Position numbers and translations under genes: made by a program. Source: Methylobacteriaceae bacterium (GTDB lineage Bacteria > Pseudomonadota > Alphaproteobacteria > Rhizobiales > Beijerinckiaceae). Taken from it: a stretch of 6,389 nt of DNA. This document shows, in pieces, positions 1 through 6,142 of this stretch. A model generated the notes under the pieces. It did no database searches, was not told where the DNA came from, and worked only from the letters and a program-made list of their open reading frames with translations. Numbering within the stretch: position 1 is the stretch's first letter; every line of letters begins with the position of its first letter. The DNA is taken from positions 1 to 6,389 of the forward strand of contig JAFAPJ010000280.1 in NCBI GenBank assembly GCA_019247255.1. The letters run 5' to 3'.

Positions 1-378
1 CGTGACGATCATCTCGTAGGCCGTCTTCGCGCCCTCCACGAAGCCGCGCGCATCGAAGCCGGGCTCGATCCGGGCGACCTCGTCGAGCGCGTTGGCCATC
101 GGCGTGCCGGCCTCGGCGATGCCGACCCAGCGTTCGGCCGCAGCCGCGGTCGCGGCCTCCTTCGGACGCTCGCCGCCCGTCGTCGGTAACCGGACCACGT
201 TGTCGACGCCATTCGGCCCGGGGCGCGACGGATCCTGCGCCTCGCGCCGGGCGAAGGGGTCGAAGGGCGGCTGCTCCCGCCCGGTCTTCTGTCCGAGCAC
301 GGAGCGAAGCCGCCAGATCACGAACACCGCGAGCGCGAGAAACACGATCGTGGTGACGTCGAAGGAATCCTGCATCAT
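1..378 (-). CDS. Tim44-like (TimA-type) membrane-anchored protein, N-terminal part
   Basis: This frame is open from ATG at 378 to the window edge (126 codons), so the C-terminus is missing. The protein begins [19 protein letters not shown] single hydrophobic segment covers about residues 9-23 and is followed by basic residues (WRLRS), which suggests a signal anchor in the inner membrane. A polar, Pro/Arg-rich linker follows to about residue 80. The start of the Tim44-like fold ([15 protein letters not shown]) lies at the cut edge. Alphaproteobacterial proteins of this layout are called TimA and are related to the mitochondrial import motor component Tim44. Their bacterial role is not well defined. 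Two ATG codons sit side by side (376-378 and 373-375), and no strong Shine-Dalgarno is visible before either, so the start is uncertain by one codon. The gene is divergent from secB. Family assignment is good. Function is inferred from the family only. Confidence 0.8.
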   Translation of the reverse strand, partial: MMQDSFDVTTIVFLALAVFVIWRLRSVLGQKTGREQPPFDPFARREAQDPSRPGPNGVDNVVRLPTTGGERPKEAATAAAAERWVGIAEAGTPMANALDEVARIEPGFDARGFVEGAKTAYEMIVT

Positions 379-451
379 CCAACAATCTGTGAGGCCGACG
401 GGGCCGTCACGGCGAGAGCTTCCCGAACAACGGTTTGATGACCGCCGCCCG

Positions 452-467
452 CGGCGGCATATGGTAG
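452..467. repeat. GC-only hairpin in the divergent gap
   Basis: CCGCCG and CGGCGG form a perfect 6-bp stem around a CCCG loop. It lies about 75 bp upstream of the Tim44-like gene start, within its putative leader. No T tract follows on either strand, so it does not look like an intrinsic terminator. In DNA this GC-rich it may be chance. Confidence 0.3.
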
Positions 468-570
468 GGCGGCTCGTAACATCCAGGTCCCTCCCCCACA
501 AGCAAGGTGGCCCGGAGCGGCCTTGTGACCCTTACGAAAGCGTGATAGCGCCGCCCTCGGCCGCTGCCGT

Positions 571-586
571 CGCCCTCGCGAGGGCG
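571..586. repeat. Perfect 16-bp palindrome upstream of secB
   Basis: CGCCCTCGCGAGGGCG is an uninterrupted palindrome whose symmetry stops at the flanking T on each side. It lies 75 bp before the secB ATG, in the 283-bp gap between the divergent Tim44-like gene and secB. As DNA it could be an operator for a dimeric regulator. As RNA it would fold into a 6-bp stem with a CGCG loop in the secB leader. The downstream strand reads TCTT, which is too T-poor for a convincing terminator. A role is inferred from symmetry and position only. Confidence 0.4.
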
Positions 587-661
587 TCTTCGGCGCGCGC
601 CGCGGATCGCCGGATTTTCCGGGCCGTGGCGGAAGGCCGGATCTCTGAGACAGGACGGACG

Positions 662-1165
662 ATGGCCGACACGACGGCAACCAACGGCGCCAACGCGGGC
701 GCGGCGGAGGACTCCACCCCGTCGCTGAACGCGCTCGCGCAATACGCGAAGGACATTTCCTTCGAGAACCCCAACGCGCCGCGCTCCCTCACGCCCCAGC
801 AGAACGGCCCGCAGATCTCCATCCAGGTGAACGTCAACGCCAAGCAGCTGGCGGAGACGGATTTCGAGGTCGACCTCTCGCTCGAGGGCAACGCCAAGAT
901 CGGCAGCGAGGTGCTGTTCGCCTTCGACCTGACCTATGCGGGCGTGTTCCGGGTTCGCAACATCCCGCCCGAGCAGCTGCACGCCGTCATCATGATCGAG
1001 TGCCCGCGCCTCCTGTTCCCCTTCGCGCGGCAGATCGTGGCGGAGGCGGTGCGCAACGGCGGCTTCCCGCCGCTCTACATCGACCCGATCGACTTCGTCG
1101 GCCTCTACAACCAGCGCCAGGCCGAGATGCAGCAGGGCGCCGGGGTCGCTCAGCCGGCCAACTGA
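662..1165 (+). CDS. secB: Protein-export chaperone SecB
   Basis: The 167-residue product fits SecB, a homotetrameric cytosolic chaperone that keeps presecretory proteins unfolded and passes them to SecA at the Sec translocon. The first 20 or so residues are a low-complexity Ala/Thr/Asn tail. The conserved core starts at about residue 22 with [17 protein letters not shown] (about 24-40). The second block, [20 protein letters not shown] and then [11 protein letters not shown] (115-145), is the strongest family signature. A short Gln/Ala-rich tail ends the protein. E. coli SecB is 155 residues. The reading frame stays open far upstream, but ATG at 662 is chosen because AGGAC stands just before it and homology begins soon after. 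The stop overlaps the convergent dnaQ end by 16 bp. SecB beside this gene block is usual in alphaproteobacteria. Confidence 0.97.
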   Translation: MADTTATNGANAGAAEDSTPSLNALAQYAKDISFENPNAPRSLTPQQNGPQISIQVNVNAKQLAETDFEVDLSLEGNAKIGSEVLFAFDLTYAGVFRVRNIPPEQLHAVIMIECPRLLFPFARQIVAEAVRNGGFPPLYIDPIDFVGLYNQRQAEMQQGAGVAQPAN

Positions 1166-1875
1166 AGCTCGGGCTTCGGGGCGTAGTCGAGCCAGACCGC
1201 GCCCGTTCCCAGGCTTTCGACGAGGCGGGCATGCGCCGCCCGCTCGGCCTCGGTGAGGCGGCTCTCGACGACACGCGCGCGCTGACGCTCCTGGAAAGGT
1301 GCGGCGCCCGGGATGACGAGGACGGGCGCGCTGACGGCAAGGCCGAGATCGGCCTGCCGGCCGCCGAGCAGCTCGATATAGACGTCCGCCAGGAGCTCGG
1401 CGTCGAGCAGCGCGCCATGCTTGGTGCGCTTCGCGTTGTCGATGCCGTAGCGCGCGCAGAGCGCGTCGAGGCTGTTCGGCGCGTTCGGGTGCCGCCGCCG
1501 CGCGAGCGCCAGCGTGTCGACGACCCGGTCCATGCCGATCGGGGGGTGGCCGGTCCGGCGGAACTCCGCGTTGAGGAAGCCGACGTCGAAGCTCGCGTTA
1601 TGAATGACGAAGCGCGCGTCGCCGAAGAAGGCGCAGAGCTCCTCGGCGATCGCCGCGAAGACCGGCTTGTCGGCCAGGAACGCGTCCGACAGCCCGTGCA
1701 CCTCGTAGGCGCCCTGCGACATCACCCGCTGAGGGTTGATATGGACGTGGTGGATGCGGCCCGTGCGGACGTGGTTCACGAGTTCGACGCAGCCGATCTC
1801 GACGATCCGGTCGCCCGTCGCGTGGTCCGTCCCGGTCGTCTCCGTGTCGAGCACGATCTCGCGCAGGCCCTGCAC
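1150..1875 (-). CDS. dnaQ: DNA polymerase III epsilon subunit (3'-5' proofreading exonuclease)
   Basis: The product is 241 residues from GTG at 1875 (E. coli: 243). It is a DEDDh exonuclease that removes misincorporated nucleotides within the Pol III core. All catalytic residues are present: ExoI LDTETTG (Asp10, Glu12), Exo[11 protein letters not shown] (Asp97), and ExoIII H153-x4-D158 in HGALLDAE. The tail after about residue 185 should contact the alpha subunit. Two starts are possible. GTG at 1875 has GGGGAG four bases upstream, and the protein then begins [18 protein letters not shown] at 1890 would add five residues and form a TTGA overlap with the coaE stop, but its only SD-like GAGG abuts the codon. 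I prefer GTG. This is the last gene of the leftward operon and it overlaps secB tail-to-tail, with no room for a terminator between them. Confidence 0.95.
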   Translation of the reverse strand: MQGLREIVLDTETTGTDHATGDRIVEIGCVELVNHVRTGRIHHVHINPQRVMSQGAYEVHGLSDAFLADKPVFAAIAEELCAFFGDARFVIHNASFDVGFLNAEFRRTGHPPIGMDRVVDTLALARRRHPNAPNSLDALCARYGIDNAKRTKHGALLDAELLADVYIELLGGRQADLGLAVSAPVLVIPGAAPFQERQRARVVESRLTEAERAAHARLVESLGTGAVWLDYAPKPELQLAG

Positions 1876-1879
1876 CGCT

Positions 1880-1885
1880 CTCCCC
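1880..1885 (-). promoter_or_regulatory. Ribosome binding site deciding the dnaQ start
   Basis: On the minus strand GGGGAG stands 4 nt before GTG at 1875. It lies downstream of the competing TTG at 1890, so it can only serve the GTG. This is the main reason for the shorter dnaQ model. Confidence 0.55.
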
Positions 1886-1886
1886 G

Positions 1887-2498
1887 TCAACCTCGGCCGA
1901 TTCGCCCGCCCGATCGGCCGGCAAGCGCCCGCAGGATAGCACGGACCTCGGCGCGGGCGGGCTCGAGCCCGCGTCCGGTGTCCACATGAAAGTGGGCGCG
2001 GCGCCGCTTCTCGGCATCCGGCATCTGCTTGGCGAGGATCGCCTCGAACCGGGCGGCGTCCATGCCCGGCCGCGCGAGGACGCGCTCGCGCTGCACCTCG
2101 GCTGGAGCGCTGACGACCGCGACGGCGTCGCAGCGCGTCTCGCCGCCCGTTTCGAGGAGAAGCGGGATGTCGAGCACCGCGAGGCCGGCCCGGGCGTCGC
2201 GCGCCGCGGCGAGAAAGCGCTCCTCCTCGTCCCGGACGAGCGGGTGGACGATCGCCTCGAGCCGGCGCAGCGCCTCGGGTTCCTGCAAGACGCGTCGCCC
2301 CAGCTCCGCCCGGTCGACGATCCCGTCGCGGAGCGTCCCGGGAAAGGCCTCCTCCACGAGCGGCGCCGCGCGCCCTCGGTAGAGTTCGTGCACGGCGAGA
2401 TCGGCGTCGTGCACCGGCACGCCCTCAGCCCGGAAGAGCGACGCGGTCGTCGACTTGCCCATCCCGATCGAGCCCGTGAGCCCGAGAACGAAGGTCAT
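1887..2498 (-). CDS. coaE: Dephospho-CoA kinase
   Basis: The 203-residue product (E. coli CoaE: 206) should phosphorylate the 3'-hydroxyl of the ribose in dephospho-CoA, the last step of coenzyme A synthesis, in the cytosol. The N-terminus [17 protein letters not shown] carries the P-loop (G9 to S16, GSIGMGKS). It is followed by the family-typical [11 protein letters not shown] (D31, D33), the HP motif in IVHPLVR (H85-P86), and DIPLLLET (110-117). The C-terminus is Arg/Gly-rich and poorly conserved. ATG at 2498 shares an ATGA overlap with the aroE stop, which suggests translational coupling. The frame is open upstream inside aroE, but homology begins at this ATG. Stop at 1887-1889. Confidence 0.96.
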   Translation of the reverse strand: MTFVLGLTGSIGMGKSTTASLFRAEGVPVHDADLAVHELYRGRAAPLVEEAFPGTLRDGIVDRAELGRRVLQEPEALRRLEAIVHPLVRDEEERFLAAARDARAGLAVLDIPLLLETGGETRCDAVAVVSAPAEVQRERVLARPGMDAARFEAILAKQMPDAEKRRRAHFHVDTGRGLEPARAEVRAILRALAGRSGGRIGRG

Positions 2499-3337
2499 GG
2501 GGAGGCCTGCAGATCGGCGACGATCCGGGCCCGGAGCGCGGGCGTGACGCGCGGGCGCACGCCGAACCAGCGCGCGAAGCCGGGCACGGCCTGATGCAGG
2601 AGCATGCCGAGTCCGTCGACGGCCCGGAGGCCGCGAGCCCGGGCGGCGGCCAGGAGGGGCGTCTCGAGCGGGACGTAGACGCAATCGGCGACGACCGCGC
2701 CTTCCGGCAAGGCCTCGAGCGACACGGGCAGCGCCGGCTCGCCCGGCATCCCGAGCCGCGTCGTGTTGACGAGGAGGTTCGCTTGCGCGAGCGCGCCGGG
2801 AAGGTCCGCGACCGCGAGGGCTCCGATCCGGTCCGGGGCGAGGCGGGCGAGATCGGCCGCCCGCTCGGCCGTGCGGTTCGCGACGAGGACACGCTCGATT
2901 CCGCGCTCGACGAGCGCCATGGCGACCGCCCGCGCGGCGCCGCCCGCGCCGAGCACGAGCGCCGTCCCGGCCTCCGCGGACCAGCTGGACCCGAGCGCGG
3001 CGTCGAGCCCCGCCAGGAACCCCGCCCCGTCCGTGCTGTCGCCCGCGATGCGGCCGTCGGACTCGACCCACACCGTGTTGACGGAGCCGAGCCTCCTGGC
3101 GTGATCGGTCGGGCGGTCGACGAGCCGGGCTGCCGCCTCCTTGTGCGGGATCGTGACGTTCCCGCCGCGCCAGCCCGCCTCCGCGAGCCCGCGCAGGAAG
3201 GCCGGAAACGCCTCAGGCAGGACGTCCAGGCGCTCGTAGCTGCCGGCCATCCCGTGCTCCGCGAGCCAGTGGCCGTGGATCAGCGGCGAGCGGGAATGCG
3301 CGATCGGGTGCCCGACCACGAAGGCCCGGGCCGTCAC
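2495..3337 (-). CDS. aroE: Shikimate dehydrogenase (NADP+)
   Basis: The 280-residue product should reduce 3-dehydroshikimate to shikimate with NADPH, the fourth step of the shikimate route to aromatic amino acids and folate. The substrate half shows HSRSPLIH (Ser15 and Ser17), NVTIPHKE with catalytic Lys66, SVNTVW (Asn87) and GDSTDGAGF with catalytic Asp103. The nucleotide half has the glycine loop GAGGAARA (130-137) and NRTAERA (154-160), the motif that reads the NADP 2'-phosphate. [12 protein letters not shown] and [13 protein letters not shown] (Gln249) complete the site. It is therefore a true AroE rather than a YdiB- or RifI-like relative. The start is GTG at 3335-3337, in a GTGA overlap with the maf stop and with no clear SD of its own, so coupling to maf is likely. 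The 3' end overlaps coaE by 4 nt. Confidence 0.97.
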   Translation of the reverse strand: MTARAFVVGHPIAHSRSPLIHGHWLAEHGMAGSYERLDVLPEAFPAFLRGLAEAGWRGGNVTIPHKEAAARLVDRPTDHARRLGSVNTVWVESDGRIAGDSTDGAGFLAGLDAALGSSWSAEAGTALVLGAGGAARAVAMALVERGIERVLVANRTAERAADLARLAPDRIGALAVADLPGALAQANLLVNTTRLGMPGEPALPVSLEALPEGAVVADCVYVPLETPLLAAARARGLRAVDGLGMLLHQAVPGFARWFGVRPRVTPALRARIVADLQASP

Positions 3338-3951
3338 GGGGCGAGCGCGCCAAGATCGCGCAAAGCCGCGAGCAGGGGCAGCATCGGCAGGCCGAGGATC
3401 GTCGTGTGCTCGCCCTCGACCCGCTCCATGAGATGGAGGCCGAGCCCCTCGATCTCGTAGCCGCCGACGCTCCGCATCGGCGCCTCGCCCGCCGCCGCGA
3501 GATAGGACGCGATCGCAGCCTCCCCGAGAGGCCGGAGCGTGAGGGTCGCGGTCCCGGCACCCGCCGCGACGATCCCGCCCGCGCGCGCCAAGGCGAAGGC
3601 CGCGTGCAGGCGATGGCTCCGTCCCGCGAGCCGGGCGAGCTGGGCGTGCGCCTCGTCCCTATTCTCCGCCTTGCAGAAAACCGCGCCATCGAGATCGAGC
3701 ACCTGATCGGCTCCGAGGACGAGGCGAGCCGGATGGCGCCGCGAGACCGCGAGCGCCTTCGCTCCGGCGAGCGCGGCCGCGAGCCGGGCGGGGTCCGGTC
3801 GGCCGAGCTCGGCCTCGAGCGCCCGCTCGTCGACCCCAGGCGCCTCCGTGTCGTGAGGGATCGCCGCGGCCGCGAGGAGAGCGCGGCGGGTCGGGCTCGT
3901 CGAGGCCAGGAGGAGCGGCGCCTCGCCCCGCCACAAGCCAGGCAAGCTCAC
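3334..3951 (-). CDS. maf: Maf-family nucleotide pyrophosphatase, YceF-like
   Basis: The 205-residue product belongs to the Maf/HAM1-like fold, cytosolic enzymes that hydrolyse nucleotides to monophosphate and pyrophosphate. Visible motifs are [14 protein letters not shown] (13-26), DERALE (41-46), VLGADQV with Asp82, Lys94, and [11 protein letters not shown] (161-171). Two features resemble E. coli YceF (m7GTP pyrophosphatase) more than YhdE (dTTP/UTP): the STSP-x-RR start and Gln rather than Thr after the catalytic Asp. I therefore favour m7GTP-type activity, as an inference. The frame stays open upstream to 4062 inside ppsR, but family homology starts after GTG at 3949-3951, which makes a GTGA overlap with the ppsR stop. 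No SD is visible, which fits coupled translation. maf is followed by aroE with another 4-nt overlap. Confidence 0.92.
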   Translation of the reverse strand: MSLPGLWRGEAPLLLASTSPTRRALLAAAAIPHDTEAPGVDERALEAELGRPDPARLAAALAGAKALAVSRRHPARLVLGADQVLDLDGAVFCKAENRDEAHAQLARLAGRSHRLHAAFALARAGGIVAAGAGTATLTLRPLGEAAIASYLAAAGEAPMRSVGGYEIEGLGLHLMERVEGEHTTILGLPMLPLLAALRDLGALAP

Positions 3952-4778
3952 ACCGCGATGAACCGCATCGCATGGTCGCGGTAGAGGTCGATGATCGCGG
4001 CCGCGGTCTCCTCGATCGAGCGGCGCGTGACGTCGATCATCGGCCAATTGTGCCGCGCGCACAGCCGCCGCGACAGCGCGATCTCCTCCGCGACGGAATC
4101 CTTGTCGACGTAGGACGTGTTCTCGCTCGCCTTCAGCGAGAGCAGGCGGTTCTGGCGGATCTGCACGATCCGCTCGGGTGAGGCCACGAGCCCGACGACG
4201 AGCGCGCGCTTCAGGCGGTCGAGCTGGTCAGGCAGCGGCCGCCCCGGCACGAGCGGGATGTTCGCGGTCTTCAGCCCGCGATTCGCGAGATAGATGGAGG
4301 TCGGCGTCTTCGACGTGCGGCTCACGCCGACCAGGACCACGTCGGCCTCGTCGAGATCGTCCGGCACCTGCCCGTCATCGTGCAGGAGCGTGAAGTTCAT
4401 GGCGTCGATACGCTTGAAGTATTCCGCGTTGAGCACGTGCTGCGCCCCGGGCTTCGCGGTCGAAGCCGCCCCGAGATAGGCCTCGAGCAGCGCGTGAACC
4501 GGGGCGAGGACCGAAAGGTTCGGGCAGCTGAGCTCCCGGCAGCGCTCCTCGAGCTTGCCGGCGAGGTCGCGCTCGACGAGCGTATAGAGAACGAGACCCG
4601 GCGCCGCCTCGATCTCGCTCAGCACCCGGTCGAGCTGCCGGACGGAGCGCACGAGCGGATAGACATGCTCGATCGCCGAGACGCCTTCGTACTGGGCGGC
4701 CGCCGCGCGCGCGACCGCGATCAGCGTCTCGCCCGTCGAATCGGACACGAGGTGGAGGTGGAAATAGCTGCGGCCCAA
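3948..4778 (-). CDS. ppsR: Pyruvate,phosphate dikinase / PEP synthase regulatory protein (kinase-pyrophosphorylase, DUF299)
   Basis: The 276-residue product belongs to the DUF299 (kinase-PPPase) family. These bifunctional enzymes inactivate PPDK or PEP synthase by ADP-dependent threonine phosphorylation and reactivate it by Pi-dependent dephosphorylation. The N-terminus reads [15 protein letters not shown] (4-18). The P-loop-like signature [15 protein letters not shown] covers 151-165 and is followed by [16 protein letters not shown]. The C-terminal block [14 protein letters not shown] ends the fold. Whether the partner is PPDK or PEP synthase cannot be read from this window. TTG at 4776-4778 is chosen because AGGAG stands 10 nt upstream and homology starts within three residues. 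The open frame continues to ATG 5045 but with no family similarity. It is the first gene of the leftward operon. Its orthologue in Caulobacter (CC_0001, RP001 type) borders the chromosome origin. Confidence 0.94.
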   Translation of the reverse strand: MGRSYFHLHLVSDSTGETLIAVARAAAAQYEGVSAIEHVYPLVRSVRQLDRVLSEIEAAPGLVLYTLVERDLAGKLEERCRELSCPNLSVLAPVHALLEAYLGAASTAKPGAQHVLNAEYFKRIDAMNFTLLHDDGQVPDDLDEADVVLVGVSRTSKTPTSIYLANRGLKTANIPLVPGRPLPDQLDRLKRALVVGLVASPERIVQIRQNRLLSLKASENTSYVDKDSVAEEIALSRRLCARHNWPMIDVTRRSIEETAAAIIDLYRDHAMRFIAV

Positions 4779-4788
4779 CGGGGGCGCG

Positions 4789-4793
4789 CTCCT
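4789..4793 (-). promoter_or_regulatory. Ribosome binding site supporting the TTG start of ppsR
   Basis: AGGAG on the minus strand lies 10 nt before TTG at 4778. This spacing is slightly long but usable. It is the only good SD near the point where family similarity begins. Confidence 0.5.
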
Positions 4794-4812
4794 GTCGAGA
4801 ACCCGGGGGTAG

Positions 4813-4821
4813 CGTGGATAA
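4813..4821 (-). promoter_or_regulatory. DnaA box candidate, 8/9 match
   Basis: The minus strand reads TTATCCACG against the consensus TTATCCACA, with only the last base differing. It is the best DnaA-type match I found in the ppsR-hemE gap, 35 bp upstream of the ppsR start. Confidence 0.5.
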
Positions 4822-4951
4822 CCGAGGGGCCCCGGAGGGTCCAGCGAGCCCGCGCGACGGGACCGGTGGATGCCCGTCAACAGGCGAGCGCCCCGGGACG
4901 GCGGCGGACGAGCAAACGCGAGATCGGGGACGAATCGGCTCGCGGCCCACG

Positions 4952-4966
4952 TTAAGCCTTTGTTAA
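4952..4966. promoter_or_regulatory. CtrA-type binding site, perfect TTAA-N7-TTAA
   Basis: TTAA, seven bases (GCCTTTG), TTAA matches the full consensus of the cell-cycle regulator CtrA, and the second half reads TTAAC, as many natural sites do. TTAA is very rare in this GC-rich window. In Caulobacter, CtrA bound at such boxes in Cori blocks initiation in swarmer cells. Here the site could repress the origin, regulate hemE or ppsR, or both. Confidence 0.6.
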
Positions 4967-4994
4967 CGATCGGGGATGGTGAACGGATCGTTAA
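4963..4994. repeat. 9-bp inverted repeat linking the two CtrA-type sites
   Basis: TTAACGATC (4963-4971) and GATCGTTAA (4986-4994) are perfect inverted copies around a 14-bp spacer. Each arm contains one half of one of the two TTAA boxes. A direct repeat GATCGGGGA also occurs at 4922-4930 and 4968-4976. This dense nesting of repeats suggests a multi-protein binding site rather than an RNA hairpin. Confidence 0.6.
4980..4994. promoter_or_regulatory. Second CtrA-type site, TGAA-N7-TTAA (7/8)
   Basis: The spacing is the same as in the perfect box 28 bp to the left, with one base off consensus. The 28-bp centre-to-centre distance is not an exact multiple of the helical repeat. On the minus strand it reads TTAA-N7-TTCA. 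The right half, GTTAAGCCT (4990-4998), repeats the left half of the first site (4951-4959) base for base. Confidence 0.45.
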
Positions 4995-5015
4995 GCCTCC
5001 GATCCCGCCCTCGCC

Positions 5016-5024
5016 TGTGGACGG
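5016..5024 (-). promoter_or_regulatory. Weak DnaA-box-like element
   Basis: The minus strand reads CCGTCCACA and matches only the TCCACA core (6/9) of the DnaA box. A similar weak core, GCATCCACC, lies at 4865-4873. All three cores have the same orientation. These are suggestive only because Caulobacter Cori also relies on degenerate boxes. Confidence 0.25.
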
Positions 5025-5064
5025 CTTTGCGCGAGCCTCGATCACCGGGAAGGAGAAAGAGCAG

Positions 5065-5090
5065 AGATTCAGATTCGAATTTGGATTTTG
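5065..5090. other. AT-rich patch with two GATTC (CcrM) sites, candidate unwinding or promoter element
   Basis: About 26 bp of AT-rich sequence stands out from the GC-rich surroundings just upstream of hemE. It holds GATTC at 5066-5070 and 5072-5076 and the palindrome ATTCGAAT at 5073-5080. A third GANTC (GAATC) is at 4932-4936. It could be the melting element of the origin or the -10 region of a hemE promoter. The sequence does not decide. Confidence 0.35.
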
Positions 5091-5109
5091 TCCGGGCTAC
5101 GAGGGCTGG

Positions 5110-6135
5110 ATGGTTGAGCGCTCCCTTCTGCGCGTCCTCGACGGCGAGACCGTCTGGCCGCCCCCCGTCTGGATCATGCGGCAGGCGGGTCGCTATCTCC
5201 CCGAGTACCGGGCGACGCGGGCGGAGGCCGGATCCTTCCAGACGCTGTGCTACACGCCGAAGCTCGCCGCCGAAGTCACGCTTCAGCCGATCCGTCGGTT
5301 CGGGTTCGACGCCGCGATCCTGTTCTCCGACATCCTGGTCGTGCCGGACGCGTTCGGGCTCAATTTCCGTCTCGCCGAGGGCGAAGGTCCGCGGCTCGAC
5401 CCCGTGACGAACGCCGCCGAGCTCGCACGGCTCCCCGAGCGCCTGCCGATCGATCGGCTCGCGCCCGTCTTCGAGGCGCTTCGTCTCATTCGGGCCGGGT
5501 TGCCGCCGGAGACGACGCTCCTCGGCTTCTGCGGCGCGCCCTGGACGGTGGCGAGCTACGTGGTGGCCGGGCAGGGCACCCCCGACCAGGGCCCCGCGGT
5601 CCGGGCCGCCCGCGCGGATCCGGGCTTCCTCCAGACCTTGATCGATCGCCTCGTCGAGGCCTCGATCGATTACCTCGCGGCGCAGCTCGAGGCCGGGGCG
5701 GACGCCGTCCAAATCTTCGAGAGCCATGGCGGCGCGCTCGCGGGCGAGCTCTTCGACCGCTGGTCGCTCGAACCCGTCCGGCGCATCGTCGAGGGTGTAC
5801 GGGCCCGGCGGCCCGGCGCGCGCATCATCGTGTTTCCGCGCGGACGCGGCGACCGGCTCGCCGACGTCGCAGCCCTCGGGGTCAATGCCGTCGGGATCGA
5901 CCAGGACACCGACATCCGCCAGGCGGTCGGGGCGCTTCCGTCCCGGGTTGCCGCGCAGGGCAACCTCGACCCGGGGGTGCTCATCGAGGGCGGGGCGGCG
6001 CTCGACCAGGCCGTCGACACGCTCCTCGCGGCCGTGCGCGGCCGCCCGCACGTCCTGAACCTCGGCCACGGCATCACGCCCCCGACCCCGCCCGAGAACG
6101 TCGCGCGCTTCCTCGCCCGCGTCCGCTCGGCCTGA
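5110..6135 (+). CDS. hemE: Uroporphyrinogen decarboxylase
   Basis: The 341-residue product should decarboxylate the four acetate side chains of uroporphyrinogen III to give coproporphyrinogen III in cytosolic haem synthesis. Both family signatures are intact: [17 protein letters not shown] near the N-terminus and [16 protein letters not shown] (139-154). By position, the residues matching the active site of the human enzyme are Arg24, Arg28, Asp74, Tyr150, Ser205 and His320 (NLGHG). Two stretches differ from common forms: FESHGG around Ser205, and GIDQD where many relatives have LDW. ATG at 5110 is chosen because GAGG lies six bases upstream and family similarity starts within ten residues. 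The frame is open further left without similarity. hemJ follows after 7 nt. Codons for residues 275-315 are repeated beyond 6265. Confidence 0.97.
   Translation: MVERSLLRVLDGETVWPPPVWIMRQAGRYLPEYRATRAEAGSFQTLCYTPKLAAEVTLQPIRRFGFDAAILFSDILVVPDAFGLNFRLAEGEGPRLDPVTNAAELARLPERLPIDRLAPVFEALRLIRAGLPPETTLLGFCGAPWTVASYVVAGQGTPDQGPAVRAARADPGFLQTLIDRLVEASIDYLAAQLEAGADAVQIFESHGGALAGELFDRWSLEPVRRIVEGVRARRPGARIIVFPRGRGDRLADVAALGVNAVGIDQDTDIRQAVGALPSRVAAQGNLDPGVLIEGGAALDQAVDTLLAAVRGRPHVLNLGHGITPPTPPENVARFLARVRSA
5931..6055 (+). repeat. Direct repeat, copy 1 (inside hemE)
   Basis: This 125-nt segment of hemE (residues about 275-315) recurs at 6265-6389, offset 334 bp. 121 of 125 positions are identical. 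The differences are at 5949 (t/c), 5952 (c/g), 5975 (g/a) and 5979 (g/a). Copy 1 is in its normal place within a complete hemE. Confidence 0.97.
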
Positions 6136-6137
6136 GG
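6134..6137 (+). promoter_or_regulatory. hemJ ribosome binding site overlapping the hemE stop
   Basis: GAGG uses the last two bases of the hemE TGA stop and lies 5 nt before the hemJ ATG. This indicates that hemE and hemJ are co-transcribed and probably coupled. Confidence 0.55.
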
Positions 6138-6142
6138 CCCCG

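Larger units (their letters stand above)
4779..5109. other. oriC: Probable chromosomal replication origin (Cori-like) with divergent promoters
   Basis: This 331-bp gap separates divergent ppsR and hemE. In Caulobacter crescentus the origin Cori lies between the same two genes, and the RP001-hemE cluster has been proposed as a marker of alphaproteobacterial origins. Seen here: one perfect TTAA-N7-TTAA CtrA-type box, one 7/8 box, an 8/9 DnaA box plus weaker GTGGA cores, three GANTC sites, and an AT-rich patch next to hemE that could unwind. The flanking operons point outward, as replication from here would favour. The weakness is that only one DnaA box is good, and strong DnaA-box clusters are absent. 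If it is not an origin, it remains the shared promoter region for ppsR and hemE, probably CtrA-controlled. No clear -35/-10 pair could be assigned. Confidence 0.6.

Noticed and set aside
503..525. CAAGG/CCTTG inverted repeat upstream of secB
   Set aside because: It has only five pairs around a 13-nt loop and no T tract, so it is too weak to call an operator or terminator.
92..661. Open reading frame continuing upstream of the secB ATG
   Set aside because: It has no SecB similarity, crosses the divergent gap and runs antisense over the Tim44-like gene. ATG at 662 has its own RBS and SecB homology begins there.
531..661. Sigma-70-type promoter for secB
   Set aside because: I looked for a TTGAC-like box 16-18 bp before a TATAAT-like box and found only weak partial matches, so none is annotated.
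407..982. 191-codon minus-strand frame opposite secB
   Set aside because: It is an antisense shadow of a high-GC gene, Arg/Gly-rich with no recognisable motif.
1000..1989. 329-codon plus-strand frame opposite dnaQ
   Set aside because: It overlaps the end of secB and lies antisense to dnaQ. Its Arg/Asp-rich, motif-free composition is typical of a GC-rich shadow frame.
4779..5045. N-terminal extension of ppsR to ATG 5045
   Set aside because: The translation is Pro/Arg-rich without family similarity and would cover the CtrA and DnaA sites. TTG at 4778 has AGGAG and the right protein length.
4870..5109. N-terminal extension of hemE to ATG 4870
   Set aside because: It has no HemE similarity. 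It would also cover the origin-like region, and ATG at 5110 has GAGG upstream.
4963..6069. Long minus-strand frame opposite hemE
   Set aside because: hemE on the other strand has both family signatures. This frame has charged, low-complexity composition and no motif.
6136..6142. Terminator between hemE and hemJ
   Set aside because: The gap is 7 nt, and the hemJ RBS overlaps the hemE stop, so the genes are read as one unit.
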